Made by a program: the position numbers and the translations under genes
In this document: piece after piece, positions 62,842 to 64,000 of the stretch
How the letters are laid out: every line of letters starts with the position of its first letter
How positions within the stretch are numbered: position 1 is the stretch's first letter
Virus record (IMG/VR): IMGVR_UViG_3300035565_000044
Coordinates: 36,523 to 100,522 of that record
Source of the DNA: a virus
Direction: 5' to 3' (one strand)
Length of the DNA stretch: 64,000 nucleotides
Notes under the pieces: generated by a model
Databases searched by the model: none
What the model saw: the letters and a program-made list of their open reading frames with translations, nothing else
Told to the model about the DNA's origin: nothing

Positions 62842-62898
62842 TTTTTGATAGTAATATCAATATCTTAGCTGGATATTTTAAGTCACTCCCTTATCTCG

Positions 62899-62939
62899 CC
62901 CAGAGACTTGGGACCGATAAAGGAACCCCCGAAAGGGGT
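62899..62939 (+). terminator. hairpins after the capsid gene
   Basis: CCCA-GAGACT-TGGG (62900-62913) and ACCCC-CGAAA-GGGGT (62925-62939) lie between capsid and the next gene. No U-tract, so they may stabilise the capsid mRNA or partly terminate. Confidence 0.45.
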
Positions 62940-62956
62940 GAATAAGGAGCATAAAT

Positions 62957-64000
62957 ATGGTTAATACACAGCCAGGATTTACGCAATTCCCTGGTGGATT
63001 CGCCAATGGCGTCTCCATCCGGGGCGTTCCTGTAGTCAATACTAATCCCGCACGCGTGTTCTGGGTTTCTAGCCTCATCGGCTCCGATGTTTATCGTGGA
63101 ACACAGCAGCGCCCATTCCGCACACTCGCCAAGGCCATCACAGCCACTACTTCTGCAAAGAACGACGTGATCTATGTGATGCCCGGTCATACCGAGACTG
63201 TGAGCACTGCGGCTGGCATTTTGATGAACACCACCAACGTCAAGGTTATCGGCCTTGGCGACGGCGATGATCGTCCTCAGTTCACATTCTCCACCATCAC
63301 CACAGCGTCTCTGCGCATCACTGCGGCGGGTTGCAGCATTTCCAATATCATTGGCATTGCTGGCATTAACGCCTTGACCGGACCAATCGATATCCGCGCT
63401 GCTGGCGCTTATGTTGACGTGGAATGGCGCGACGCCTCTGCGGCGGTTGCGGCTGTGTCTCCAGTCGTGACAACGGCGGCTGCGAACTATCTCCACCTTA
63501 ACCTGATTGTCAAGGGCTTCGCCGCTGGCGGAAGCAACACGGCTGGCGTAACGCTGGTTGGTGGAACTGGCGCGCGCATCAATCTTGACTATTATGGTTA
63601 TACAGGCGCAGCGGCTACCTCTGCGGTTATCGTCACATCAGGAACCACTGTTACCGATCTCGTGGTCTTTGGCGATGTGAATAATAACGGCGGCGCATTG
63701 TTCTATGATGGCGCTGGCAGCTCCACATGGGCTGTGCGCGTCATGGACGGCTATGCGGACGCTATGGTCACTGGTGGTGATCGTAACGCTCCATCTGCTA
63801 GCGGCGGCGCTGACTGGCGTTATTTCACTGTTACAGCAGACTTCACCTCTGCCACTTGGAATACGCAGGCTGCACATCGTATCGCTACAGTTAGCGGCCT
63901 TGTGGAAGTTCGTATTATCCCAGTGACAACTGCTACTGTTACTGCTGTTGGCGCTGCGACATTTGTTCTTGGTGATTCTGTAACGTCTAATAGTATTATA
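62957..64000 (+). CDS. beta-rich virion protein, 3' end outside the window
   Basis: Open for 348 codons to the last base with no stop. RBS AAGGAGCATAAAT. Start MVNTQPGFTQFPGG; then VSSLIGSDVYRGTQQRPFRT with LAKAITATTSAKNDVIYVMP and GHTETVSTAAGILMNTTNVK, a pattern of pectate-lyase-type beta-helix repeats with Gly/Ala/Thr turns. Likely a head fibre or other surface protein; the name is uncertain. Confidence 0.7.
   Translation, partial: MVNTQPGFTQFPGGFANGVSIRGVPVVNTNPARVFWVSSLIGSDVYRGTQQRPFRTLAKAITATTSAKNDVIYVMPGHTETVSTAAGILMNTTNVKVIGLGDGDDRPQFTFSTITTASLRITAAGCSISNIIGIAGINALTGPIDIRAAGAYVDVEWRDASAAVAAVSPVVTTAAANYLHLNLIVKGFAAGGSNTAGVTLVGGTGARINLDYYGYTGAAATSAVIVTSGTTVTDLVVFGDVNNNGGALFYDGAGSSTWAVRVMDGYADAMVTGGDRNAPSASGGADWRYFTVTADFTSATWNTQAAHRIATVSGLVEVRIIPVTTATVTAVGAATFVLGDSVTSNSII

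Noticed and set aside
1-64000. CRISPR arrays, insertion sequences, integrase
   Set aside because: No direct-repeat arrays with spacers, no transposase frame and no integrase motif were seen on either strand. Lysogeny is therefore unsupported in this window, although the antirepressor at 50507 leaves it open.

Overview
This 64 kb window is part of the genome of a tailed double-stranded DNA phage (Caudoviricetes), probably virulent and probably infecting a Gram-negative bacterium. The evidence is a terminase, portal, scaffold and major capsid order at the right end, a phage replication block at 6-10 kb, dense overlapping small genes, phage-encoded tRNAs, lipobox and signal-peptide proteins, and no recognisable integrase. 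The host genus cannot be read from the sequence. Both ends cut through genes: a + strand gene ends at base 147 and a beta-rich virion protein runs off at 64000. The genome is therefore larger than the window.

Layout. (1) 0.1-5.3 kb, leftward: a vWA-domain protein, an AAA+ ATPase, small genes and three tRNA-type genes. (2) 5.4-11.6 kb, rightward: replication genes (DnaB helicase, replication organiser, TOPRIM primase, a protein with an SSB-like tail, a methyltransferase-like protein with an altered active-site motif). (3) 12.0-14.0 kb: a Ro60/TROVE protein with a Y-RNA-like non-coding RNA and an unusual tRNA upstream. (4) 14.0-17.2 kb: small genes on both strands. (5) 17.2-31.8 kb: about 40 leftward small genes, nearly all unknown. 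From 24.5 kb on, nine successive gene modules are each bracketed by their own inverted repeat. (6) 31.9-33.7 kb: a divergent, gene-free region that may hold the origin or main control region. (7) 33.7-48.4 kb: a tightly overlapping rightward operon of small genes with a run of micro-membrane ORFs, a metallophosphoesterase, an HNH nuclease and an Acb2-type anti-CBASS protein. (8) 48.4-49.9 kb, leftward: five standard tRNAs, three oversized tRNA-like RNAs and a Tad2-type anti-Thoeris protein. (9) 50-64 kb, rightward except one nuclease: antirepressor, VRR-NUC nuclease, a His/Gly-repeat protein, TerS, a TerL split in two frames, portal, GroES-like co-chaperonin, scaffold and capsid.

Regulation. 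Four dispersed sequence families stand out. (a) About 15 near-perfect ParB/parS-type palindromes (GTTTCACGTGAAAC) lie mostly just upstream of genes. (b) A second palindrome, ATCCG-N3-CGGAT, sits in the spacer or at the start of several sigma70-type promoters. (c) Six sense-oriented leaders are built of about 12 degenerate pentamers (consensus near TAACG). (d) The private inverted repeats of region 5 abut back to back, leaving no room for promoters at several junctions, which suggests one long transcript folded or processed into separate panhandle mRNAs. RBSs resembling GAAAGGAAAG recur before most leftward genes.

Most small-gene products are unknown. Family calls come from motifs read by eye; no database search was run.
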